Below, piece by piece: positions 16,439-24,665 of a stretch of 25,758 nucleotides of DNA; the stretch's first letter is position 1; every line of letters starts with the position of its first letter. This stretch comes from Holophagaceae bacterium UBA692 (lineage in GTDB: Bacteria; Acidobacteriota; Holophagae; Holophagales; Holophagaceae). The translations under genes were made by a program, and so were the position numbers. Where the stretch lies: assembly GCA_002297665.1 (NCBI GenBank), contig DBMS01000231.1, forward strand, positions 1 through 25,758. Direction: 5' to 3'. Under the pieces are notes generated by a model. The model was given only the letters and a program-made list of their open reading frames with translations, did no database searches and was not told the origin of the DNA.

Positions 16439-19039
16439 TCAATTCCGTTTGTTCCTGCCCAGGAGGCGCATTTCGCGAAGGGGGAGGGAGGTGCGCCGCA
16501 CGCCGTCGAACTGGCGCAGGGCGTTGGCCACGGCGGGGGCCGTGGGCACCAGGCCGATCTCGCCCACCCCCTTGGCGCCGTAGGGGCCGTGGGCGTCGGC
16601 CACCTCGACGCCGATGACCTCCAGTTCGGGCATGTCCCGGGCGCGCAGGATGCCCAGGTCCGCCATCTTCCAGGACACGGGCCAGCCGTCCCGGTAGGGG
16701 AAGTCCTCGGTGACCGCGTAGCCCAGGCCCATGTGGAGGGAGCCCTCGATCTGCCCCTCGAAGAGCGTGGGGTTCAGGATCCTGCCGGCATCGTGGGCGG
16801 CGGTGACCCGCTCGATGCGCCCCTCCCCGTCCAGCTCCACCAGCTGGGCGGCGTAGCCGTACGAATAGTGGGTGACGATCTCCCGGCCCTCGGGGGGCTG
16901 GGCGCCCACCTTGGTGGTCCAGTCGCAGACCCACTCGCCCCGGTAGGTGCGGCCGGCGAGGTCGGCCAGCGAGGCGCCCGCGGCCAGGTCCGCCTTCAGG
17001 CCCCTGGCGGCCTCCCGCACGGAGTTGCCCACCAGGGAGGTGCCCCGGCTCGCGGTGGTCATGCCGCACCAGGTCTCGGCGTCGGTCTCCACCCGCACCT
17101 CGATGCGGGCGGGGTCGATGCCCGTCTCGGTGACGAGGGTCTGCAGGGCCATGGTGTGGGCCCCCTGCCCCATCTCGCACCAGCCGTGGTGGAGAACCAC
17201 CCGGCCCCCGGGCAGGATCTCCAGCTTGGCCTTGCCGGAGTCGGGCATGCCGCAGCCGATGCCGGTGTTCTTGATGCCGGCGGCGATGCCCGCGTACCGC
17301 GCGGCCCGGAAGCGGGCCTCCAGGGCCTCCAGGCACGCCCTCACGCCCACGCCGCTCCGAAGCACCTGGCCGGTGGCCGTGGCCTTGCCCTCGGTCAGGG
17401 CGTTGTCCCAGCGGAACTGCCACCGGTCGAACCCGCCCAGGGCGCACAGCTCGTCCACGCTGGATTCGATGGCGAAGCAGGCCTGGTTGGCGCCGAAGCC
17501 CCGCATGGCCCCGCAGGGGGCGTTGTTGGTGATGACGGCCGTGCCCGTGACGTGGACGTTGGGGATGGCGTAGGCCCCGGCGGAGTGGGCCACGGCGCGC
17601 TCGATGACCTTCATGCCCACGCTGGCGTAGGCGCCGGTGTCCGAATGCATGCGGGCCACCAGGGCCACCAGGCGCCCCGCGGCGTCGCAGCCCACCTCGT
17701 AGTCCATGACGATGGGGTGGCGCTTGGCGTGGGTGCGCAGGGAGGTCTTGCGGTCGAAGCGGACCATGACGGGGCGGCCCGTGGCCATGCAGAGCAGGGC
17801 CGCGTGGTGCTGGCCCATCAGATCCTCCTTGCCGCCGAAGGCGCCGCCGTTCTGCACGAGCACCACGTTCACCAGGCGCTCGGGAAGGTCCAGGAGCTCG
17901 GCGATCTGCCGGCGGTCCTCGTAGCCGCCCTGGCCCCCGTCGAAGATCTTCACGCCGGCCTCGCCGTCCTTGGTCCAGGGCACGGCCAGGGCCGCCTCGG
18001 GCTCCAGGAACGCGTGCTCGATGCGCTGGGTGGTGTAGCGCTGCCGGGTGACGTGGGCGGCGGTCTTCAGGGCCCCCTCCGCGTCGCCCAGGCGCACCTC
18101 GGTGACCGACAGGACGTTGCCGCGGTCGGTGAGCTGCGGGGCCCCGGGTTCCAGGGCCTCGAAGATGTCCGTGACGGGGTCCAGCACCTCGTACTCCACC
18201 CGCACCAGGGCCGCCGCGGCGTGGGCCGCCTTTTCCGTCACCGCCGCCACGGCGGCCAGCACGTCGCCGATGCAGCGGGTCACCTCCCCTTCCAGCACCA
18301 TGACCGGCCAGTCGCGGCAGATCATGCCGTTGACGCGCCGGCCCTTGATGTCCCGGGCCGTGAGCACCGCCAGGACGCCGTCCACCTGGAGCGCTTCCGA
18401 GACGTCCACCTTCAGCACCCGGGCGCGGGGGTGGTCCGAGAAGCGCAGGGCCCCGAAGGCCATGCCCGGCTCCACCATGTCGCCCACGAAGACCCGTTCG
18501 CCCAGCACCGCCTCCCGGGCCGCGTACTTGGGGTGGCGGGTGCCCACGGCCCCGGTGCCCGCGGGGAAGGCCACCGGCTTCCGGAGGCGCAGGGCCTCGG
18601 CCGCGCATTCCACCGAGTCCAGCACCTTCTTGTAGCCGGTGCACCGGCAGAGGTTCCCGTTGAGGCCGTCGCGGATCTCCTGGCGCGTGGGGGCGGGGTT
18701 CCGGCGCAGGATGGAGGCCGCCTTCATGACGATGCCGGGCGTGCAGAAGCCGCACTGCACGCCGCCCTTGAGGACGAAGGCGTCCGCGAAGGCGTCGCGC
18801 TCCGGGGCCGTGAGCCCTTCGGCCGTGGTGATCTCCCGGCCTTCGGCGTCCTTGACCTCCATGCGGCAGCTGAGCCGCGCCTTGCCGTCCACCAGCACCG
18901 TGCAGCACCCGCAGACGCCCTCGCCGGAGCAGCCGTCCTTGGGGCTCTTGAGCCCGGCCTCGTCCCGGAGCCAGGCCAGGAGCTCCATGGAGGGGTCCCC
19001 CTCGAAGGTCCGGGCCTGGCCGTTGAGCGTGAACTCCAT
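16439..19039 (-). CDS. xdh: Fused molybdenum hydroxylase (selenium-dependent xanthine dehydrogenase type)
   Basis: This 866-residue protein joins a [2Fe-2S] domain pair (1-about 155) to the molybdopterin-binding domain (about 165-866). The plant-type cluster has C37, C43, C46 and C58 (plus C45); the second has C96/C99 (QCGFC) and C131/C133 (CRC). Mo-domain motifs include GAFGGKED, PCGAMRGFGANQ and the catalytic GVGEIGLVP (Glu827). The fused shape without an FAD domain, next to ygfK, fits the Se-dependent xanthine dehydrogenase family (TIGR03311), whose selenium is a labile sulfido-type ligand, not selenocysteine; no in-frame TGA is needed. Purines are the likely substrates. The SD AAGGGGAT precedes ATG 19039. 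Accessory genes such as ssnA, ygfM, yqeB or selD are absent here. It is the first gene of the operon. Confidence 0.9.
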   Translation of the reverse strand: MEFTLNGQARTFEGDPSMELLAWLRDEAGLKSPKDGCSGEGVCGCCTVLVDGKARLSCRMEVKDAEGREITTAEGLTAPERDAFADAFVLKGGVQCGFCTPGIVMKAASILRRNPAPTRQEIRDGLNGNLCRCTGYKKVLDSVECAAEALRLRKPVAFPAGTGAVGTRHPKYAAREAVLGERVFVGDMVEPGMAFGALRFSDHPRARVLKVDVSEALQVDGVLAVLTARDIKGRRVNGMICRDWPVMVLEGEVTRCIGDVLAAVAAVTEKAAHAAAALVRVEYEVLDPVTDIFEALEPGAPQLTDRGNVLSVTEVRLGDAEGALKTAAHVTRQRYTTQRIEHAFLEPEAALAVPWTKDGEAGVKIFDGGQGGYEDRRQIAELLDLPERLVNVVLVQNGGAFGGKEDLMGQHHAALLCMATGRPVMVRFDRKTSLRTHAKRHPIVMDYEVGCDAAGRLVALVARMHSDTGAYASVGMKVIERAVAHSAGAYAIPNVHVTGTAVITNNAPCGAMRGFGANQACFAIESSVDELCALGGFDRWQFRWDNALTEGKATATGQVLRSGVGVRACLEALEARFRAARYAGIAAGIKNTGIGCGMPDSGKAKLEILPGGRVVLHHGWCEMGQGAHTMALQTLVTETGIDPARIEVRVETDAETWCGMTTASRGTSLVGNSVREAARGLKADLAAGASLADLAGRTYRGEWVCDWTTKVGAQPPEGREIVTHYSYGYAAQLVELDGEGRIERVTAAHDAGRILNPTLFEGQIEGSLHMGLGYAVTEDFPYRDGWPVSWKMADLGILRARDMPELEVIGVEVADAHGPYGAKGVGEIGLVPTAPAVANALRQFDGVRRTSLPLREMRLLGRNKRN

Positions 19040-19347
19040 GGGATCCCCTTTCCGGATATGCCCCTTGGACTCCGGCCGCGAGCCTTGGGTTACAACATCA
19101 ACGAAGGTTGAGTGCCCGGGCGGAGTCCGGGGGGCTTCATGCGAAAATTCGGGAATATTCTTGACGTCCGGCCATTTGGTTCCAAGCTTGAAGAGTCCAA
19201 ATGTTCCGTCGAGAGGGCGGGACGCCTTGCCGTGCAGATCCTCGTTCTGCAAGTCGAAGGCGCGAATTCCATCGACCGTTTCCTGGGCTGGAACTCGTGC
19301 CGTCTCCGCCCCCACCCCTCCCAACACCGACCCCCCAAGGCCCCCGC
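19040..19347. promoter_or_regulatory. Divergent promoter region between the hydroxylase operon and the sensor kinase
   Basis: No gene is visible in these 308 bases. They hold an AT-richer centre (about 19140-19165, with the palindrome GAATATTC at 19153-19160). A possible plus-strand -35 TTGACG is at 19161-19166, but the -10 (AAGCTT) is poor. Three copies of a GGACTC core are present: plus strand 19067-19072, minus strand 19123-19128 and 19193-19198. GGACTCCG (19067-19074) and CGGAGTCC (19121-19128) form an inverted pair. A nested inverted repeat is listed separately. Confidence 0.5.
19173..19203. promoter_or_regulatory. Nested inverted repeat, candidate operator
   Basis: CATTTGG (19173-19179) and CCAAATG (19197-19203) are perfect inverted arms. 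The 17-base interior holds TTCCAAGCTTGAA, itself a near palindrome around AAGCTT. The size suits a dimeric DNA-binding protein with two nested half-site pairs. Confidence 0.45.
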
Positions 19348-22300
19348 ATGGCAACACCCGAGGGAACGCCCACGCCCCCCGCACCTGGCCGTTCCCGGCC
19401 TTCCTGGTTCGCGGAGGCCCTGGCCGCGCTTTCAGCCGTCATCGCCGGGGCGGCCCTGGCCGGCAGCCTGTTCCACGCCCCGGGGCTCGGCAGCCTGGGG
19501 CGGGGCTTCGTGCCCCTCTCTCCCCTGGCCGGAGCGCTCTTCATCCTCCTGGACGCGGCCATCCTCCTGCGGCGCCGGGGCCGCACCCGGCTCCTGCGCA
19601 GCCTGGGCACCCTGTGCGGCGCCCTGGTGATCGCCCTGACCCTGGGCATGGTGGCGGGCTTCGCGCTGGAAGGGCCGCTGTGGGCCGCCCTGGAACTCCG
19701 CGTGGTCTCCAAGGTCACCGCCGTGACCCTGCTCCTGGGCGGCCTGGCCTTCGCCATGTCCGGCGGATCCCCCCTGGCGCCCCGGTGGAAGCGCCAGGTG
19801 GCGGCCCTGCCGGCCCTCGCCGCGGCGGCCATCTGCGCCGTGGTGCTCCTCAGCTACGCGGCGGGCGCCCCCCTTCTCTACCAGTCCGGCAACACGCCCA
19901 TGGCCCTGCCCTCGGCCCTGGCGGGGCTGATGACCGCCCTGGCCCTGGCGGCGCTGCCGGGGCGGGACACCTGGCCCCGGGCCCTCTTCCCGACGCCGGG
20001 CGCGCCGGGCCGGGGCCCCATGGCGGCCTACGTCCTCACGGCCCTGGCCATCCTGGTGGGCGGTTCGTTCTACCTGCGCGGACAGCTCGCCAAGGCCCGC
20101 GCGGCCACACAGGACGGGCTGGCCTCCATCGCCGACCTCAAGGCCGGCCAGATCGCCGAATGGCACCGGGAGCGCCTGGCCGACGCCCGCCAGATCGCGG
20201 GATCCGCCCTCCTTCAGGGCCACCTGGCCCGGTTCCTGGCGGGAACCGGACCCGAGGGGGAGATGCGGGAATGGCTGGACGGGCTGCGCCGCGGGGGCGT
20301 CTACCGCGACGTGGCCCTGTTCGACGCCCAGGGCCGCCGGCGCCTGCCCGGGCATGGACCGGACCCCGGGGACCGGGTGAGGCCGGCCCTCGCGGCCCGG
20401 AAGGTGGTCCTGGACGACCTGGTGCGGGACGCCGCCGGCATCCATATGGACCTTTGGGTGCCCGCGGGTCCCGGCATCCTCCTGCTGCGCGTGGACCCGG
20501 CGCCCTTCCTCTTCCCCCTGCTCCAGTCCTGGCCCGGGTCCAGCGCCAGCGCCGAGACCCTCCTGGTGCGCCGGGAGGGCGGCGACGCGGTCTTCCTGAA
20601 CGATCTCCGCCACCGCGCCGGCACGGCCCTGGCCCTGCGGATGTCCATCGCCGGGAACCCCTCCCTGCCAGCCTCCCACGCCGCCCTGGGCGCCGAGGGC
20701 CTGATGCGGGGCCGGGACTACCGGGGCGTCCCGGTCCTGGCCGCCATCCGGAACATCCCCGGCACCCCCTGGTCCATGGTCGCCAAGGTGGACGAGGAGG
20801 AGATCTTCGGACCGCTGCGCGCCCAGGGGTGGGTGAGCGGCGCGACCCTGCTGGGCCTGGTGACGCTCCTGGCCCTGGGCGTGAGCCTGTCGCTGCGCCA
20901 GATGGAGACCGCGCGCGTCGCCGGGCAGTTGGCCCGGGAACGGAGGGCGCGGATCCTGGAGGGGCGGTACCAGAGCCTCCTGCGCCTGGCCAACGACGCC
21001 ATCCTCACGTTCGACGCCCAGGGCCGGATCCTGGACGCCAACGACCGCGCCCTGGAGTACTACGGCTACACCCTCGCGGAATTCCGGGGTCTTTCGGTGC
21101 CGGACCTGCGCACCCCCGGGGACGGGCCCCTGGCCCGCAGGCAGTTCGCCGAGCTATCCCTCACCGGCCGGGTGCGCTTCGAGGCCACCCACATGCGCAA
21201 GGACGGCACCACCTTCCCCGTGGAGGTCAGCTCGCGCCTCCTGGAGATCGAAGGGGAGCCGGTGGCCTTTTCCATCATCCACGACATCACCGACCGGCGC
21301 GCCCGGGAGCGGCAGGCCCAGGAAAGCGGGGAGCAGTACCGCAGGCTCTTCGAGCAGTCCCCCGTGGGCTACCTGACCCTGGACGAGGCCGGGCGGATCC
21401 GGGACGTCAACGGGACCCTGCTGGCCATGCTGGGCTGCGGCCGGGAGGACCTGGCCGGACGCCCCTTCTGGGACCTGATGACGCCCGAGTCGGCGGAGGC
21501 GGCGCGCAGGCTCCACGGGGCCGGCGCCGGCCGGATCCCCCCCACGGATTTCACCCTGGTGCGCGGCGACGGCGCCACCCTCGTGGTGAATCTCGAGGGC
21601 GCGGCCGCCTTCGACGCCTCCGGGCGGTTCATGCATACCCAGTGCGCCCTGTCCGACCTCACCGACCGCCTCGCGGCCGAGGCCGCCCACCGGGAACTCC
21701 AGGCCCAGCTGCATCAGTCCCAGAAGATGGAAAGCCTGGGCAGCCTCGCCGGGGGCGTCGCCCACGACATCAACAACGTCCTGGCCGCCATCCTCAGCCT
21801 GGCCTCGGCCCACCGGGAGGCCCTGGACGCCGCCGACCCGCTGGCGCAGTCCATGGACACCATCACCCGGGCCTGCCTTCGCGGGCGGGACGTGGTGAAG
21901 AGCCTCCTCTTCTTCGCGCGCAAGGGCCCCGCGACCCTGGGCCCGGTGGACCTCAACGGCGTGGTGCGCGACCTGGTGCAGCTTCTGGCCCGCACCACCC
22001 TGAAGCGGGTCCGCCTGGAAACCGACCTGCAGGAGCCCCTGCCCTTCGTCCATGCCGACACCGGCACCCTCAGCCACGCGCTCATGAACGTCTGCGTGAA
22101 CGCCAAGGACGCCATGCCCCAGGGCGGCACCCTGCGCATCCGCACCCGCATCCTGGACGACGGCGCCATCCAGGTGAGCGTGAAGGACACGGGCGAAGGC
22201 ATGTCCGAGGACGTGCGCCGGCGCGCCATGGAGCCCTTCTTCACCACCAAGCCCCAGGGCCAGGGCACCGGCCTGGGCCTGGCCATGGTCTTCGGGACCC

Positions 22301-22803
22301 TGAAGGCGCTGGGCGGTTCCACCGAGATCCGCAGCGAACCCGGCCAGGGCACCGAGGTGCTCCTGACCTTCCCCGCCCCCGCGGCAGGGACGGACCCAGG
22401 GGCGCCCCAGGCGGGGTCCTCCGGCCCAGCCCATTCCGTCCGGCCCCTGGACATCCTCCTGGTGGACGACGACGAGCTCATCCGCGGGTCCGTGGTCCCC
22501 ATGCTCCAGCTCCTGGGCCACCGCGCCAAGAGCGTGGACAGCGGCCTCAAGGCCCTGAACCTCTTCCAGGGGGGCCTGGAGGTGGACCTGGTGATCCTGG
22601 ACATGAACATGCCCGGCATCAACGGCGCCGAGACCCTGCACGGGATCCTGCTCCTGCGCCCCGGCCAGCCCGTGATCATGGCCAGCGGCTACAACGACCA
22701 CGACCTCGCCCAGCTGCTGGAGGGCAGGCCCACCGTGGTGAGCGTCCAGAAGCCCTTCCACATCCAGGAGATCCAGAGGTGCATCGCCGCCCTGGGGCTT
22801 TGA
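19348..22803 (+). CDS. Membrane hybrid sensor histidine kinase with receiver domain
   Basis: This 1151-residue kinase has about seven N-terminal hydrophobic helices (between 22 and 244). A probable extracytoplasmic sensing segment follows (about 245-490, FYLRGQLAKARAATQDG to KVDEEEIFG), then another helix (about 492-514). Two PAS domains (about 540-660 and 665-790) come next. The HisKA H-box GGVAHDINN has His806 as the phosphorylation site. The HATPase boxes are NVCVNAKDA, DTGEGM and GTGLGLAMV. The C-terminal receiver has the DDD pocket and phospho-accepting Asp1085 (VILDMNMPG), with Lys in VQKPFH. It has no DNA-binding domain and no adjacent response regulator, so output passes elsewhere. 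ATG 19348 follows AAGG; an in-frame ATG at 19201 would add a non-conserved stretch. It is divergent from the hydroxylase operon and could control it, but the ligand is unknown. Confidence 0.93.
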   Translation: MATPEGTPTPPAPGRSRPSWFAEALAALSAVIAGAALAGSLFHAPGLGSLGRGFVPLSPLAGALFILLDAAILLRRRGRTRLLRSLGTLCGALVIALTLGMVAGFALEGPLWAALELRVVSKVTAVTLLLGGLAFAMSGGSPLAPRWKRQVAALPALAAAAICAVVLLSYAAGAPLLYQSGNTPMALPSALAGLMTALALAALPGRDTWPRALFPTPGAPGRGPMAAYVLTALAILVGGSFYLRGQLAKARAATQDGLASIADLKAGQIAEWHRERLADARQIAGSALLQGHLARFLAGTGPEGEMREWLDGLRRGGVYRDVALFDAQGRRRLPGHGPDPGDRVRPALAARKVVLDDLVRDAAGIHMDLWVPAGPGILLLRVDPAPFLFPLLQSWPGSSASAETLLVRREGGDAVFLNDLRHRAGTALALRMSIAGNPSLPASHAALGAEGLMRGRDYRGVPVLAAIRNIPGTPWSMVAKVDEEEIFGPLRAQGWVSGATLLGLVTLLALGVSLSLRQMETARVAGQLARERRARILEGRYQSLLRLANDAILTFDAQGRILDANDRALEYYGYTLAEFRGLSVPDLRTPGDGPLARRQFAELSLTGRVRFEATHMRKDGTTFPVEVSSRLLEIEGEPVAFSIIHDITDRRARERQAQESGEQYRRLFEQSPVGYLTLDEAGRIRDVNGTLLAMLGCGREDLAGRPFWDLMTPESAEAARRLHGAGAGRIPPTDFTLVRGDGATLVVNLEGAAAFDASGRFMHTQCALSDLTDRLAAEAAHRELQAQLHQSQKMESLGSLAGGVAHDINNVLAAILSLASAHREALDAADPLAQSMDTITRACLRGRDVVKSLLFFARKGPATLGPVDLNGVVRDLVQLLARTTLKRVRLETDLQEPLPFVHADTGTLSHALMNVCVNAKDAMPQGGTLRIRTRILDDGAIQVSVKDTGEGMSEDVRRRAMEPFFTTKPQGQGTGLGLAMVFGTLKALGGSTEIRSEPGQGTEVLLTFPAPAAGTDPGAPQAGSSGPAHSVRPLDILLVDDDELIRGSVVPMLQLLGHRAKSVDSGLKALNLFQGGLEVDLVILDMNMPGINGAETLHGILLLRPGQPVIMASGYNDHDLAQLLEGRPTVVSVQKPFHIQEIQRCIAALGL

Positions 22804-22831
22804 CCGCGCGGCCCCCCCGCGCCCCGGTCAA
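22800..22831. terminator. Bidirectional hairpin between kinase and ribA
   Basis: TTGACCG (22800-22806) pairs with CGGTCAA (22825-22831). The stem continues with CGCGG/CCGCG (22807-22811 and 22817-22821) around a C5 loop, with a CCC bulge. Both convergent stop codons lie in the stem, at 22801-22803 and 22828-22830. There is no U-tract, so termination is likely only if other factors help. Confidence 0.5.
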
Positions 22832-23559
22832 TCCTCGGGCATGCCTTCCACGATCACCGGATCGCTCTGCTCCTGCAGGTGGGGCATGCCCGTGAAGTCG
22901 ATGTAGTGCCCCGAGCGCCGCGCCTTGGTCTCCAGGTAGAAGCGGTTGTGGACGTTGGGGGGCAGCAGGTGCGGCAGGCGCCGGCTGACGTTCACGCCGT
23001 AGCGGGTCAGCTGCTCGACTTTCGAAGGGTTGTTGGTCATGAGGTGGATCGAGCCGATGCCCAGGCTGTGCAGCATGTGGGCCGCCACGGCGTAGTCCCG
23101 TTCGTCGTCCCGGAAGCCCAGGGCGAGGTTGGCCTCCACGGTGTCCAGCCCCTGGTCCTGCAGGGCGTAGGCGCGGATCTTGTTGGCCAGGCCGATGCCG
23201 CGGCCCTCCTGGCGCATGTAGAGCACCACCCCCCGCTCCAGCTGGCCGATGCGCATGAGCGCCGTCTCCAGCTGGTCCCGGCAGTCGCACCGCAGGGAGC
23301 CCACCACGTCGCCCGTGAGGCACTCGGAGTGCATGCGGGTGGCCACGTCCTGGGCGCCCACCACGTCCCCGTGGATGATGGCGATGTGGTCCTTCTGGTC
23401 GCGGTTGTTCCAGAAGGCCGCGATGCGGAAGTCGCCGAAGCGGCTGGGAAGCTTGGCCACCGCCACGATGCGCACGCACACCTGGTCGGGGCCGAAGCCC
23501 TTGCACTCGTGCTCGCGGTCGCGCTCGACCAGATCGAGAAGCTTGGAATCCATGCTCAT
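22828..23559 (-). CDS. ribA: GTP cyclohydrolase II
   Basis: The enzyme opens GTP to 2,5-diamino-6-ribosylamino-pyrimidinone phosphate, the first step of riboflavin synthesis. The 243-residue protein carries the zinc ligands C80, C91 and C93 (HSECLTGDVVGSLRCDC) and the GTP-binding RQEGRGIGL (116-124). The dihydroxybutanone phosphate synthase domain of the RibBA fusion is absent. It is slightly longer than the usual 200 residues, with an N-terminal extension of about 28 and a long tail. ATG 23559 overlaps the amine oxidase stop (ATGA) and has AGGAG six bases upstream; another ATG at 23553 is less likely. The coupling places riboflavin synthesis directly behind an FAD enzyme. It is convergent with the sensor kinase. 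Confidence 0.95.
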   Translation of the reverse strand: MSMDSKLLDLVERDREHECKGFGPDQVCVRIVAVAKLPSRFGDFRIAAFWNNRDQKDHIAIIHGDVVGAQDVATRMHSECLTGDVVGSLRCDCRDQLETALMRIGQLERGVVLYMRQEGRGIGLANKIRAYALQDQGLDTVEANLALGFRDDERDYAVAAHMLHSLGIGSIHLMTNNPSKVEQLTRYGVNVSRRLPHLLPPNVHNRFYLETKARRSGHYIDFTGMPHLQEQSDPVIVEGMPED

Positions 23560-24608
23560 GAAGGCTCCTGGGTGAGGCGGCCCGCCAGGCGGGTCCCGGA
23601 AAGCCAGGCGGCCTGCAGGCCCCCTCCCGGCGAGAAGACGTCCCCGGCCAGCCCCAGGCGGGCGCCTCCGGGGAAATCGATGCGAAGGGGTCCCGCCAGC
23701 TCGCTGGTGGGGCTCAGGCGGGCGTAGCGCCAGCGGTGCGGGTAGGTCCAGAGGGGGGTGGCCGCCCAGTCGCCGAGGTGGTCGGCGGCCTCCTCCAGCA
23801 GTTCCCGGCTCCACTGGGCCGGGGGAACGTCCAGCCGCTGCCGGGACCATTTCGGCCGGGCCTGGGCCACGAAGGTGCGGAACCGGGGCGCCACCCGCTT
23901 GGAGGAATCCTGGGCCACCAGTTGCAGGACGTCCGAGGTCTCCGGGTAGAGCACGTCCCAGTCGGGCGCCGGCGCGTCCAGCGCATAGCCCGCCAGGACC
24001 GTGAGGCAGGGGACGCTGCCGAAGAGGCCCAGGACGGCCTGGAGGCCCGCCGACTGGGGAAAGGGTTCCAGGGTGCGCAACAGGCGCCGGGTCTGCTCCA
24101 GGGCCAGGGCGAGCACCAGGTCGCGACACCGCAGGGGCTCGCCCTCGCCGCAGGCCACCTCGAAGCCGCCATCGAACGCGCGGAGGGCCGTGACCCGCGT
24201 CTCCAGGCGGATTTCCAGCCCCTGGGCCAAGTGGCGCGGCAGGGCCTTCATGCCCTGGGCGAACGCCACCCTTCGCACGGTGGGCTCCAGGGCTCCCGGC
24301 TGGCAGGGGGGCCCCCCGCCTTCCACCCGCCGGGGCCAGTCCCGCAGGGGATGGGCGTCCACCTCCCGCAGCACCCGCAGGAAGTCCGGGTGGTGGCCGT
24401 GGGCGAACAGGGGGCCGAAGTCCACCGCCTGCCCGTCGAAGCGCCGGGTGGCGCACCGGCCGCCCACGTCGTGGGCCCGCTCCAGAACCACCACGCCCCG
24501 GCCCGCCCGCCGCAGGGCCCCCGCGCAGCTCAGGCCGGCCACGCCCGCACCCACCACCAGGGTTTCCAGGATGGGGGACGGCGCCCGGGAAGGGGAGGAA
24601 TCGGCCAT
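23556..24608 (-). CDS. FAD-dependent amine oxidase-like protein (COG3380-like)
   Basis: This 350-residue flavoprotein has the N-terminal dinucleotide-binding motif VVGAGVAGLSCAG (18-30) and the acidic end VVVLERA (39-45). The signature GGRCATRRFDG (49-59) and a C-terminal FAD loop AGDVFSPGGGLQAAWLSG follow. This is the pattern of COG3380-type predicted FAD-dependent oxidoreductases (renalase-like amine oxidases). The substrate is unknown. The ATG at 24608 has no Shine-Dalgarno; a TAGACT hexamer stands five bases upstream (24613-24618), suggesting a leaderless transcript. The stop overlaps the ribA start (ATGA). The divergent hydrolase gene starts 57 bases away. Confidence 0.87.
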   Translation of the reverse strand: MADSSPSRAPSPILETLVVGAGVAGLSCAGALRRAGRGVVVLERAHDVGGRCATRRFDGQAVDFGPLFAHGHHPDFLRVLREVDAHPLRDWPRRVEGGGPPCQPGALEPTVRRVAFAQGMKALPRHLAQGLEIRLETRVTALRAFDGGFEVACGEGEPLRCRDLVLALALEQTRRLLRTLEPFPQSAGLQAVLGLFGSVPCLTVLAGYALDAPAPDWDVLYPETSDVLQLVAQDSSKRVAPRFRTFVAQARPKWSRQRLDVPPAQWSRELLEEAADHLGDWAATPLWTYPHRWRYARLSPTSELAGPLRIDFPGGARLGLAGDVFSPGGGLQAAWLSGTRLAGRLTQEPS

Positions 24609-24612
24609 GGCG

Positions 24613-24659
24613 AAGTCTAACACCAGCAAGGTCCCATCCTTCCAGGTCCCGGGTAGAAT
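24613..24659. promoter_or_regulatory. Divergent pair of -10-like hexamers, possible leaderless starts
   Basis: On the minus strand TAGACT (24618-24613) precedes the oxidase ATG by five bases. On the plus strand TAGAAT (24654-24659, 5 of 6 to TATAAT) precedes the hydrolase ATG by six. Neither gene has a Shine-Dalgarno, so transcription may begin at or next to each ATG. The -35 regions are poor. Confidence 0.4.
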
Positions 24660-24665
24660 CCCGTC

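Noticed and set aside
16439..19039. Selenocysteine in the hydroxylase
   Set aside because: No in-frame TGA is present; selenium in this family is a labile cofactor ligand.
19201..19347. Upstream extension of the sensor kinase to ATG 19201
   Set aside because: The ATG lies in the inverted repeat, has no ribosome binding site, and the added residues are Pro/Arg-rich without kinase-family similarity.
18639..22895. 1418-codon open frame on the plus strand
   Set aside because: It overlaps the hydroxylase in antisense and the kinase in another frame, and consists of Pro/Arg/Gly repeats produced by frame-shifted GC-rich codons.
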